Source: Hyphodiscus hymeniophilus
Taxonomy: Eukaryota; Ascomycota; Leotiomycetes; Helotiales; Hyphodiscaceae
NCBI GenBank assembly: GCA_016508695.1
Contig: VNKQ01000004.1
Span: 558,001 to 622,000, forward strand
Reading direction: 5' to 3'
DNA length: 64,000 nucleotides
Shown: positions 1-9,649 of the stretch, one piece after another
How positions within the stretch are numbered: the first letter of the stretch is position 1
Layout: each line of letters begins with the position of its first letter
The notes under the pieces: generated by a model
What the model was told of the DNA's origin: nothing
Seen by the model: the letters and a program-made list of their open reading frames with translations, nothing else
Database searches by the model: none
Translations under genes and position numbers: made by a program

Positions 1-1
1 G

Positions 2-154
2 AAGCGCGCTGGACTTATCATGACGATGGGACTGACCTTGCTCTGGTTGGGCGATCGACATTGTGGCGATGCTCTTATTCCTAGTATTATTGACAAGACT
101 TATCGCTGGCTGCGCAATCGTTGGACTATGTCTGAGCGTTTGCCGGTTAGGTAG
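2..154 (+). CDS. 3' end of an unidentified protein-coding gene, cut by the window edge
   Basis: The frame is open from base 2 to a TAG at 152-154 and gives about 50 residues. They include a short hydrophobic stretch (GLIMTMGLTLLWLG) followed by a basic, Trp-rich tail (TYRWLRNRWTMSE). The composition looks like real protein, possibly the C-terminus of a membrane protein. I do not recognise the family. The next gene downstream, med31, is on the same strand almost 1.9 kb away. The call rests only on composition and the lack of stops, and a chance open frame of this length is possible. Confidence 0.4.
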   Translation, partial: KRAGLIMTMGLTLLWLGDRHCGDALIPSIIDKTYRWLRNRWTMSERLPVR

Positions 155-2032
155 GAGGGTGTATGACTCGCAATGCGTAATTGGAGAGTAAGGTTATTCG
201 AAACGTGAGGTGTTCTGATGTGTGTTCGTGTCGAGAAAGCGAGCGAGTTCGTTTTAGCGACCGATGGCCAAGGATGAACAGAATGGCTGTAGTCCAGGAA
301 CCCAATGGTTTGTCCCTTTTGCAATCAAAACCCAACTTTCTGCCGGCAGAGGGCCGTGAGTGACTCGACAGAATCAATTTCAGATAGGGACGATCTTCTC
401 GAACGATGATCGCGGGTGTTGGGGGCTTTTTGTACGTCGGCTGAGGGGGCGAGGGGTGTGACGGAAAGCCGCTGGAAGACTGAGCGGGGATCTTTCCTGC
501 GATTCCTCGTCTGTCTCTCTTGGGAGTCTTGGTACAGTACTCGTACTGTAATCTCGTACTGTGCGCAGTCGGTGCTCGTTATCCAGGCGTCAGATGTATG
601 ACAAGTATGGCGTTGAAGATGACAATTGTATGCTGGAAGGAAGAAAAACTTGATGGTTACAGTAGGAAGTCTATTGTGTTGTTTGTTCTGTTCTGCTTTT
701 ATGTTTTGTTTTGTTTTGTTTTCTTTCCGCGGGACCTCTCCTCCATTTCAGCGAACGGACTTCAATGCCGGGAAGCATGTTCCCCTGGCCTGGGAAGGAC
801 CCCTAATCCGGACCGGGCAAGCGCTGGTCAGCCCAGCCGTATTCTATGGGGAACCTTGGGTTTGGGAATTTGGGAAGAAATACGAAGTAGTAGGACTGCA
901 AGAGTAGCAGATCTGATGATCTGGTTGGTCTACCCCTTGTTAACTTGCATGAGTTTTGTGCTCTTTTGGGTCGAAGATGGAAAATAGCGAACCTCAAGAC
1001 CAGCTAATTGGGCCCTATGGGTGAGTCCAGTTCAGCTCCGGAGCACCTGAGGAAAGGGAGCATTGTTATTCGCCCCCTTTCAGTAAGGGAGCAGCCATAG
1101 ACTACCGTAACTACCTAAGGTACCTTTACAACCAGAGTGGCAGTAGCCGCAGGTCCTGACTTGTAGTTGCAGGTCAAGAAGCTGTATGGAATAATATAGA
1201 TCACCGATTCACCAGGTTTCATTGGATTTCAAAAGCAGCCCGACGATCCGTCTCACACTGTAGAAATGCGGCAACGAGGTCACCAGGCATCATAATCTTC
1301 CCGAAGACTACGCCAGGAGAGGCACATGTCTCAAGCCCACATCCTCGAGAGTCGAGATGGCCGCGGGGTGAACAGGAGTGGGAGGGCAGTTGGTACTTCA
1401 TACCTCAGGAAGCAGCGTAAAGCAGTGGGAAGTTGTAACACCGTCTGTCGAAGCCCTGGATTTGCTTCAGCAACGAGTAGAGCGTGTAGAAAGTCTGAGC
1501 CCGTAGGACTATCTTCGCTGTTCTGATCTACAATACATCCGTAATACCAGATGAACAAGCGATCACGAAGCCCGGTGCCGCACGAGCAGCGGTGAAGTCG
1601 AGATTACACATCCATCTGCATTCTGCAGAGCCAAGGTGGAGCTGCGTTATCCCAAAAGGGTGATATTGCAAGGTTATCACGGGAAATGGCATATTAGACC
1701 TCGTCCTGAAGCCGACGTGAGTTTGACGATATTGATTTGATGAGAAATGATAGAGATTATCTCCTGGTGACTTGTTCCTGCGTGTATGTATGACAAATTA
1801 TGGACTTCTGGACCAGAGGGATGCTGTCATGCAAGGCCCGTGGCAAGGTTGCTTTTGCCAAGCCAATGAATGATTGTCAGCCTCGTGTGCTCTCAAAGCG
1901 CAACATCATTTCGACCCGCAGCCTTATTGCTAACGCTCGTGTGCTGAAAAGAACCCTCTGCTAAGGGAGCCTTTTAATGTAATTATCAACGGCAGATCTC
2001 AATCCTCCCTTTCGACCAACACACGGCCAACA
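155..2032. other. Intergenic, no supported gene
   Basis: Several open frames of 60-155 codons occur on both strands (the longest at 520-987 +), but none shows a recognisable domain or protein-like composition. A short (TTTTG)n run lies at about 703-722. The last few hundred bases serve as the med31 promoter; I could not single out a specific element. Confidence 0.5.
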
Positions 2033-2570
2033 ATGGCGACAAACTCTCCACCTCAAGATGTACCCATGACGGGCAATCAGACACCTCCATCAATTCCTTC
2101 AGAAGAGCCCAAGTACGGTGGCTTCACACGCTTCGAGATAGAACTAGAGGTGAGATACAATTTCTTCCTCCTGTGACAAAGGCTGCTAGGCTTATGAGCA
2201 GAGCCTTCAGACAACAACAAGAGAAGCTCCCTAGCCGCATGCCCAAAACTCTCTTCATACGCCCTTCCGTCTAGACCCCAACTAACACAATACCCAGTTC
2301 GTACAATCCCTCGCCTCGCCCTCGTACCTCAACCACCTAGCAGTACACAAATACTTTGAACAACCGGGATTTGTCGAATATCTCCGCTACCTACAATACT
2401 GGACCCGTCCCCCGTACTTGAAATATCTTCAATACCCTGGACCTACACTAAAGAATCTCGAGCTCCTCCAGCAGGCGAGATTTAGGACAGAGATTTTGGA
2501 TATCAATGTAGTGGCGAGCTTGGCGGAGGAGGGGAAGAAGGCCAGTGTTGAATGGCATGAGAAGAGGTGA
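2033..2570 (+). CDS. med31: Mediator complex subunit 31 (Med31/Soh1)
   Basis: Two exons, 2033-2149 and 2298-2570, join in phase 0 across a 148-base GT-AG intron to give 129 residues. Med31 is a small, highly conserved subunit of the Mediator middle module, which links activators to RNA polymerase II in the nucleus. The family signature is plain in exon 2: FVQSLASPSYLNHLAVHKYF near residue 40, then EYLRYLQYW, RPPYLKYLQYPG and LELLQQARFR. The first 30 residues are a Pro/Ser-rich leader, as in other filamentous fungi. Start: the ATG at 2033 is the first in frame and sits just upstream of the conserved core. The gene is convergent with rpc11, and the 325 bases between the two stop codons hold nothing I can identify. 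Confidence 0.95.
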
Positions 2571-2895
2571 TTGACTTGGGGGAGCAGGGAGAATGATGTG
2601 ATGTGATGTTCTGGATAAATGATTTGGGTGTCATGGGCTGGGATATACCAGGCGTTTGCGGGACACGAAAGGAAGCATTGAATAGATTATCACATCAGGA
2701 TTCGATGTTGAATCCAATGACGCCTGCTTTCACGCACAAATGCAAAGTCACAAAGTCTATATGTATCAAAATATATACATGCGCTTCCATAACCATCCCA
2801 TACGCCTCGCTGAATCGAAAGCAAAAAAGCAACCCTTCGAACTCTACTGTCCCATATCCAATGGTATCCTCCGCCCAAGACTTATTTCTATCCAT

Positions 2896-3381
2896 CTAAT
2901 TCTCTCTCCATCGATTCCCACAAGTCATACACTATTCCCCATCATTAGCGGCTACTCCCCTTCACCCTCTCAGAGCCCTTCACATACCTTATAAAATCCC
3001 GTCATAGGTTCATCTGCACTCCTGATCTGCACCTGAAAGAAGGCCGCCTCCTCACCATCACATCCCTCCTTCGGACACTGCATATTGGCCTTCTGCGCAT
3101 TATCCCAGGCCCCTGGCCCGCCAAACACATCTTCTCTCTCTTTGCGCGCGAAGGTCTTGCGCTCGTAATATCGCTTCGTGAGAACGTACTCGTAGGGGCA
3201 GGTTTGGCATTCTAGGCGGTTGGTGGGTGTGCTGTCGTCGGGACTTGTGGTTGCGGAGACTGTGAGGACATTTGCACAGGAGGGGCAGACTGGGTGGCTG
3301 TTAGAGGGGTCGAAGGAAACGAAAGATGGCTTGTTTTGTAAGGAAGTAGGCACGGAGAGCAGACGACTTACAGAGAAGCAT
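2896..3381 (-). CDS. rpc11: DNA-directed RNA polymerase III subunit Rpc11 (TFIIS-like, C11)
   Basis: Three exons on the minus strand: 3372-3381, 2988-3289 and 2896-2931, giving 115 residues. The first coding exon is only 10 bases (ATGCTTCTCT, donor GTAAGT). Joined to exon 2 it restores the family N-terminus MLLFCPSCANVL. The last exon (CMTCGNRWREN) completes the C-terminal zinc ribbon. Rpc11 works in Pol III RNA cleavage, termination and reinitiation. Visible features are the N-terminal CxxC ribbon, then ECQTCPY, then the C-terminal ribbon (CPKEGC ... CMTCG) with the catalytic-loop motif QIRSADEPMT that is typical of C11 and TFIIS. Length matches the family (about 110). An unspliced frame at 2970-3353 looks like a whole gene but has the wrong N- and C-termini. 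Confidence 0.93.
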
Positions 3382-3791
3382 CTTGTAGGATTTCTAATGA
3401 TTTGTCTTCTTGCCTTGGCCTTTCGTACAGGAGTGGGAAAAGTAGAACCTTGAACTGTTCCTGACTCGATATATCTTCAGAGCGGCAAAAACAAATTCCG
3501 CGCCGACGGACCTTGGCGACGATTCCAAACTCATCCATGTTGAAGGAACAGAAGTTCACCTTTCCACTACAATACTTCATTTTCACTCCCTCTAATCTGT
3601 TTTTGATTCTCTCAGTCTAACAATCTCATCTGCTCCTTACACCGCCACACAACGAATCACTTCCTCTTACTCCGAGAGAATTGCTCTGAAACACAACTTG
3701 AACCTGCAGCAACTGCGTGCCTCGTCCGTTTCCACGTCCCTGAAGAACAGATCGATTCGAGAATACAACCTCTCCCTAAACACCGAGCAAA
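3382..3791. promoter_or_regulatory. Divergent promoter region, rpc11 / ankyrin gene
   Basis: These 410 bases separate the two start codons of oppositely directed genes, so the stretch must hold both promoters and both 5' leaders. The part next to the ankyrin gene (about 3590-3790) is rich in short pyrimidine runs, common just upstream of fungal start sites. I see no clear TATA box. An overlapping open frame at 3368-3586 (-) is probably leader sequence of rpc11. Confidence 0.5.
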
Positions 3792-4735
3792 ATGGCGGAT
3801 CCCCGGATTCACCCTGAGCAAGATGACGAGCATGAAGTAATTTGCCTTCTCTTTCAATACCTGCCATGTTACATTTTGCGCGACTTCCCAATCTATTTCA
3901 TTATCGGACGTTGATCCCACTAAACAACCAACCACTCTTTCCGGAAGAACATGCTGACAGAGTGAAAGGGCGCCTCACCTTCCGAGCTTCTCATCGAGGC
4001 AGCGCGCCGAAACAACACTGACCTCCTGCAACAAGTCATTGATGATGTAGGCGATGAGGAAAAGTCAACTATCTTGTTGAACGAGACGAAGACTGTATTG
4101 GGTAATTACCTCTACCATGAGGCTGCATTGCGGGGAAACTGTAAGCGTTGTCTGTCTCTTGCCAATGTTCTCACTGGGCATCAACTCTCGCGTCTTCTTC
4201 ATATCATAGCCCCAGGCCAACCCTTTGGAACTTGACTGAGTAGCGGCTGACACCATCCACAGACGAGATCATCGACATGCTCCTCGACCAAGAGGGATTC
4301 GAATGTGATCCGATCAACCGCATGGAAGGCGACACCCCCCTCCACTCCGCTGTCCGCTACATCAACTCACTCGACGTTAATCCAGACACCGCCGAAGAAG
4401 CATCCTCTCTGATCGGCATGATGTGCGAAGCCGGCAACGACCCCCGCATCAAGAACAAAGCCAACCTCACCCCCTACCAACTAACGGATCCCCGAAACTC
4501 AAAGCTGAGACAACAGTTGATGGATGCTGTGGACATGCAGCAGAACCACGGTGATTTCATCAACGCGGATGAGGCGGCTGAGGAGGAATTCGATGACGAT
4601 TATGCAGGCAGTGGTAGTGACAGCGATTTCGATCCGGAGGAGTTCAAGAAAGAGCAAGCTAGAAGAAAGGAGGAGAAGGAGAAGATGCGTATGGAGGGTC
4701 AGAAGGTTAATGGAGATATCGGACAGGCTATCTGA
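3792..4735 (+). CDS. Ankyrin-repeat protein
   Basis: Three exons: 3792-3836, 3969-4140 and 4263-4735, giving 229 residues. Exon 1 encodes MADPRIHPEQDDEHE. Exon 2 starts after an AAG acceptor, because an in-frame TGA at 3963 rules out the nearer CAG. Ankyrin features are PSELLIEAARRNNTDLLQQV, then YLYHEAALRGNYEIIDMLLD, then the finger motif GDTPLHSAVRYI, and LTPYQLTD. The C-terminal third is acidic (EAAEEEFDDDYAG) and then a Lys/Glu/Arg-rich predicted helix. This layout recalls the small fungal ankyrin proteins related to yeast Yar1 and fission yeast P1E11.10, soluble factors; that relation is from memory and not tested. It shares a promoter region with rpc11. Confidence 0.85.
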
Positions 4736-4775
4736 TCATGCTCCAGACCCTTTGACGTCTTCCTACTTTCGCGAA

Positions 4776-4817
4776 GGTTTGGGAGTGGGTTTGGGAGTGG
4801 GTTTGGGAGTGGGTTTA
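4776..4817 (+). repeat. 12-base minisatellite in the 3' flank of the ankyrin gene
   Basis: Three perfect copies and one partial copy of GGTTTGGGAGTG begin about 40 bases after the ankyrin stop codon, so they probably lie in its 3' UTR. The G-rich strand is the sense strand. Confidence 0.9.
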
Positions 4818-5218
4818 GGCTGGCGTTGACTACATGATATGCTGCATGGGTGATGAGGATGTTGGATTATGTACCTGCATAGCGAGCGATTTCTTTTGTT
4901 CACTCACTCACCACCCCTACGTCTCTTCTGAATATCCCACCTGCGTTCTATTCCAGCCTCAGCGGGCCTGTGATTCTGGGTCGAGGAAAGATATGATGAG
5001 ATCGGGTTATGGGGAGATTTCACATCACACGAGCGCCTCGATCTCATGGCGCTACACCGCGATATCTCGGCCACCAAGGCAGGAGTAAGCCACGGTGTAC
5101 CACCACCTCGCGATGCACAAGGAGATAGACTCCACCATGGTCGCGATTTGCTACATAGAGGAGCGCAGGTCGTTTGTTCTTTGCTCTGTTGTAAATAGCA
5201 TCCAGAGTCTATAGATGA

Positions 5219-5250
5219 GCATGAAAGCATGAAAGCATGAAAGCATGAAA
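5219..5250 (+). repeat. 8-base tandem repeat, four copies
   Basis: Four perfect copies of GCATGAAA lie in non-coding sequence. This is an ordinary short microsatellite. Confidence 0.9.
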
Positions 5251-6184
5251 ATCAAAGACCAGCCTCATACCAGCGACCAGAAGAGATTCTATTTATGAAC
5301 TTTATGGGACCAAAGCTCCTGTCGACATTGGTTTCACCATTGACAGCTCTTTCCCTGTCGCTGTCGAGACATGGCCTATGTTTTAACAGACGGTCTTTGA
5401 ACTAAGAGAGATGGAAGGCCGAAGAACACGGCCTGTACCATGGCTTACTGTATACAAACCTCATTCTGGACCTGGGCTTCTTCTTTCTCTCGCTGTGATT
5501 ATTGACTGCCGCAGCCTTGATGGCTGGCCCCAGAGCCCCTGTCTGTGTCAGAGTTTGTAGTTTTCTCGCACCAACTTGTGCTGGAGGAAATAACTCAAGA
5601 CTGCATCGCGTCATTCGAGTTCCTCTGTGGTGCTATACTGTACCTCTTCCATACAAAAAGTGTTGGTAACGTACAGAATTCCAAGAACAATCCCTCACCA
5701 TCCCCAAAAGTTACAGGTTTACCATATCATCACAACAATTGCCTTTCAAAATCCCAAATCCTCAGCATCCCAATCGCTCAAAAAGTATGAGCGGTTTGGA
5801 TCTCTTAGAAGAGCAAGGATGTCTCGAGGCCAAAAGTGACAATGGTTGGAGCACTTGAGCCAAGCAATGAATGAGCAGAAATCGGGGAGTCTACTGTCTT
5901 CTGCCTTCGGTAGCCCGACTTCAGGCTTTCCAATTGAGGTTGCTGTGAGTGACAACCAAGTGCTGTGGAATATAGAAAGGAAGAAGACGGGTCTGAAGGC
6001 ACAGGACAGGAGTAAGAGTAGGTATAAGGTCATAGATAAAACATTCTCATTCTCATAATCCAGAGATGGTGGCATGCATAGGGGGTATCTTAGGGCGTCA
6101 AGAAACAGAACTTCTCCGTCTCTTCATCATCAATCATCCAACCTCAATCAATCCAAGGTTCATCCATGAGGATGCCAGCATCCC

Positions 6185-7504
6185 TTACAAAAGAACAGCC
6201 AAGGCAACAACCACAACCAACGCTCCCCAACTGGCACTTCCGAAGCCCTCCCCTCTACTCCTATCCGCGCCATTCTCCTTCCCACCTTCCATGATAATCG
6301 TCACCTTCATGGCGTCAGTTTTGATCTGTTTCGTAGCATGTCCAGCTTGACTCAAAGCTTCCAGTTGAGGTTTGAAAGTCTTCAGGATATTCGTACTGCG
6401 GCCTGTTGGGCAGAACGTGACTTCCCAGCCTCCACCACTAGGAATGATGAACGTAGAAGTCTGATCATCGAAAGCAAAGGAATAGGCGTCTGGACATATT
6501 TTCTTTGCAGAAGTAGAGTAGTCATTGGGCTTGCAGATATTGGGATCGTTGTAATGACCTGTGCAACAATCGGAGGGAGCATTTGTCTTTGAGCACTCGG
6601 AGTAGCAGGGGTCGAAGATAGGACGCTGGATATTGGCATCGGGATATGGGTAGACTCCATCACCTGGTTTCGTAGGTTGCGTCACTTGGAGATTCTATGG
6701 ACACCAAGAGGCGATCTGGTCGGAAGTCTGAGTTGGTTCGTAGGGAATCGGGTAGGAGGAGTTAGTGGAATTGCCCATCTCTCCCGAAGGTGCTGGAGGA
6801 AGCACGAGACCTGCTGTTGCGATGCAAGCGCAATTCGTGAGGTTGGGCGGTATGTCCTGTAGTGCAGGGTTGTCGCCCGGAATGAAGACTATGCCGATGG
6901 GAATATTGTAGCCGTCTACCAGGGAGATGTCGTAGAACACTTGGGAGCCACCGACTCCTCCTGCGAGATCGAACTCTGCTAGAGAGACTGGAGTCGCACC
7001 CTAGTTTTCATTAATACATATAATGCGTGAGGTCGGAGGCCAGCTTACGGTATTCACACAGTTCAAAACTCCACCACAATCTCCCGTACCACAAGCAGCT
7101 CCACCACCATTATTACCATTCAGATTGCTCGCCGAGAGACCTCCAGGAGCAAAGCTACAGTTCGTGCGTCCCCAAACTCTACCCTGCCAGTCCCCGCCAA
7201 CTGTCATATCTTTACTCGATCCACTATCCAGCTCAAAGCCTCCGATCCCAGGTCCAGTTCCAGCTTGTGTTCCTACGCCTGGCCATATCGTCTCGCCGCA
7301 ATTGTTGCTCACAATCAGCGGTACACTATCTCGCTTTCTTGGAGGGCCCCAGACAGCAGGTCGATCAGGAGAGCCACTGCGACGTCTAAGATTTGCTGGG
7401 TGGAGTTCAAAATCGGAAGCAAATGCTGCGAAAGCACGCTGCGGCATAAAGTGGAGGGCCAGTGTACAGAGGGCTTTCGCCGCAGAAGACTTGCGTGCCG
7501 ACAT
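6185..7504 (-). pseudogene. GPI-anchored thaumatin-like protein with an in-frame TAG
   Basis: Exon 1 (7049-7504) and exon 2 (6185-7000) join in phase 0 over a 48-base intron and would encode 423 residues. In order: a secretion signal (ALCTLALHFMPQRAFAAFA), the thaumatin-like start PLIVSNNCGETIWPGV near residue 70, the Cys-rich body (WGRTNCSF, CGTGDCGG, DISLVDGYNIPIG), then CYSECSK and CCTGHYNDPNICKP, and a hydrophobic C-terminus (WGALVVVVALAVLL) like a GPI-attachment signal. The cell-wall location is inferred. Oddity: codon 254 is TAG (6695-6697) in the sequence C-P-stop-N-L-Q, where the family has Trp. No GT-AG intron can remove it, because the frame is continuous on both sides. Translation would stop at 253 residues. 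Everything else is intact, so the break is recent, a sequencing error, or read through. Confidence 0.85.
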
Positions 7505-9649
7505 CGTGGGCGATTGTATAGTATCGTTTGCAAGTCGTCTTGAAGAGATGAACAGAGGATATACTCTCAGAGGCGGCTGCGCCGACTACCCAGATGGCAG
7601 ATCGTTCTCCGAACAGGGAAGAAGGGCCACAGCCTTGAGGCCTGCGTCCCTGAGGACAATGGCAGGCGCTCTCATCCAAGGGATCACCAAAAGACGGAGA
7701 TGGCCAGCATCTCCCAATGAGTGCAATGACGTATCGAGCGGTCGTTTGGCTGGTGGTCAGAAGAGACTGGGGATGCTTCCAAGGCAATACTTGGCTATCC
7801 CGGTTCGTAGTGTAGTCTGAGCCTCGCGATCGCTGCTCCACTTGCGCGGTTGATTAGATTATAGAGATGAGACGAAGGCGATAGTAGGAGAAGCGGCAAA
7901 TTTAATGAGTGTAGTGCGCTAAAGGACAGCCGCTGTAAGACGACGGGAGGAGAGGGGATGAAATGGGTAGAGTTTCATGTTTTGATACTTGAATCCTTTG
8001 GATGAGGCATTATGTTGATTGCTCGATGACGCAGATGGCAGGCGCGGGGCACCAGGGGCTCTTCCCGAGACGGATTGTGGGGGTTGTTAGGCAGGTACAA
8101 CCGTACAAGTGTTGGTTGAAGTTCAAGCAAGCTTAACCGATGGACGGTTTGGAGATTCTATTTCGTGAGAGTATATTTCAAGAATCTATGGATTTGAAAA
8201 AGTCGAGATGTCTGATTTTGGTGCAGCACCGGCGATGAAGCAGACAATGAGCCAAATGTTTCATTTTCAACGTTTGCCGTTGATTTGGATTTGAGAGCAT
8301 CGCTCACCTGACGGCCAATATAAGTTTTCGAGTCCTTCAGCTGCACAAGCAATTGGCAGAGTCGACCGATTCGATTAGAAAAATCACCTGCGGGATGAGC
8401 CAGAGTTCGCCAAATCCCTCAACAATGTATGCAGAGAATCCGATACTAGCAAACGCCCGAGTGGGCGGCTCGGTCGAGTACAAAGAAGGACGTCGAGACG
8501 AAGGCTTCGGCCCCAGTCACTCCCACAAACCCGAAGCGATTGAGGAGTCGCGACCGGAGGAAACGGATTTGGCTATGATATCAACAGTCCATGTCAGCCA
8601 GCAGGAGAGGGGCAGAGAGTTGAGGTTGAGATGACTGTTCTTCCATTTTATTCGCTCCTCCAGCATCTAACGAAGCGAATCGCAAAGTTCTGGAAGGCAA
8701 GTATCCTGGATTCAATGATAGGTAACCTTATGGTTCCAGAGGGATGACCTAAACCTTGCGAACCACCAAATGTGGACAGCCACACCGGAGTTAAGAAGCA
8801 AGTACAGAGACCTCAATGCCAGTTCTCCGGTCGAAAGCAAGCTTGGTTTTTGGAGTACCCTATGGGAGTTCGCGGAATCCATATCACCGTGCTATCACAA
8901 AAACGAGCCTCGTCACAGTTGGGCCACGAGGTAGAATAGATCCACATGCGATGTCGACAACGACACCATATATCGACAGCGAGGTCTGGCTCGACAACGA
9001 TATCGCTTTCGACACGAGCATCCCGACTTCCACCATACGATCGATGGACCACGCAGCATCCCCAGTGGTCCGAGGCAGCAGGTACTTTTTGGACAGCAGA
9101 GAGTTGCGATTGTAGTTGGGATTGAAATTGGAATTGAAATTCTGAGTCTGACCCGAAGCACCTTAACCAGGCGAAGCCAATCCTCCCGTCTGCCTTCAAG
9201 CTTGAAATCTGGTACAGCAGACAGAGCATACTTGAGGAAATGTTGCTGGAATTTAGCCTCGTTACTTTCGGGCTGCTTGCATCTGTGTGAAAGACGATAA
9301 CACAACGGGCAGGGAAGTGTTGAAAAGGTCATGTTTGACAAGCTCACATTGTGGAAGACCGCCGTGCGTCCAGGTATATATTTTCCTTGATGACTAAAAC
9401 GTCGACGGAGGTCTCTAAACTATGAACCGACCGAATCGATTGCCGCACCTATGTAAAGTCCATCAAGCTCCCTTACATCTCCCACCCGTCAGTTCTTCCG
9501 TCCATCTTCATAGGATCCAACCATCCAACCCGTCTCCTCTCCTCTATTTCCATCCGGACTCAAGATGCTTCATCTGCATCACCTCCGTGCCATGACCTCG
9601 GTGCATAAGAAAGAAATTCGTAGTATCCGTCATTTTTGGTATTTCCCGT
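7505..9649. other. Intergenic, no supported gene
   Basis: This stretch lies upstream of the thaumatin-like gene and downstream of the Hsp70-like gene. Open frames such as 8353-8634 (+), 8913-9347 (-) and 7407-7841 (-) have no recognisable motif. Around 9112-9145 there is a short degenerate run of TTGRAATT-like units. Nothing else stands out. Confidence 0.45.

Larger units (their letters stand above)
4736..6184. other. Intergenic, no supported gene, two short tandem repeats
   Basis: Between the ankyrin gene and the thaumatin-like gene only short, unconvincing frames occur (for example 5746-6075 - and 5402-5614 -). The stretch holds the tandem repeats listed at 4776 and 5219. The two flanking genes are convergent, so this is largely 3'-flanking sequence. 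Confidence 0.5.

Noticed and set aside
520..987. 155-codon frame in the first kilobase
   Set aside because: It is T-rich, driven by a TTTTG repeat, without a recognisable domain, and overlapped by another frame of similar length.
7023..7820. 265-codon open frame on the plus strand opposite the thaumatin-like gene
   Set aside because: Its first 480 bases are exactly antisense to a well-supported coding exon, and the translation is Pro/Ser/Arg-rich without any motif, as is usual for shadow frames.
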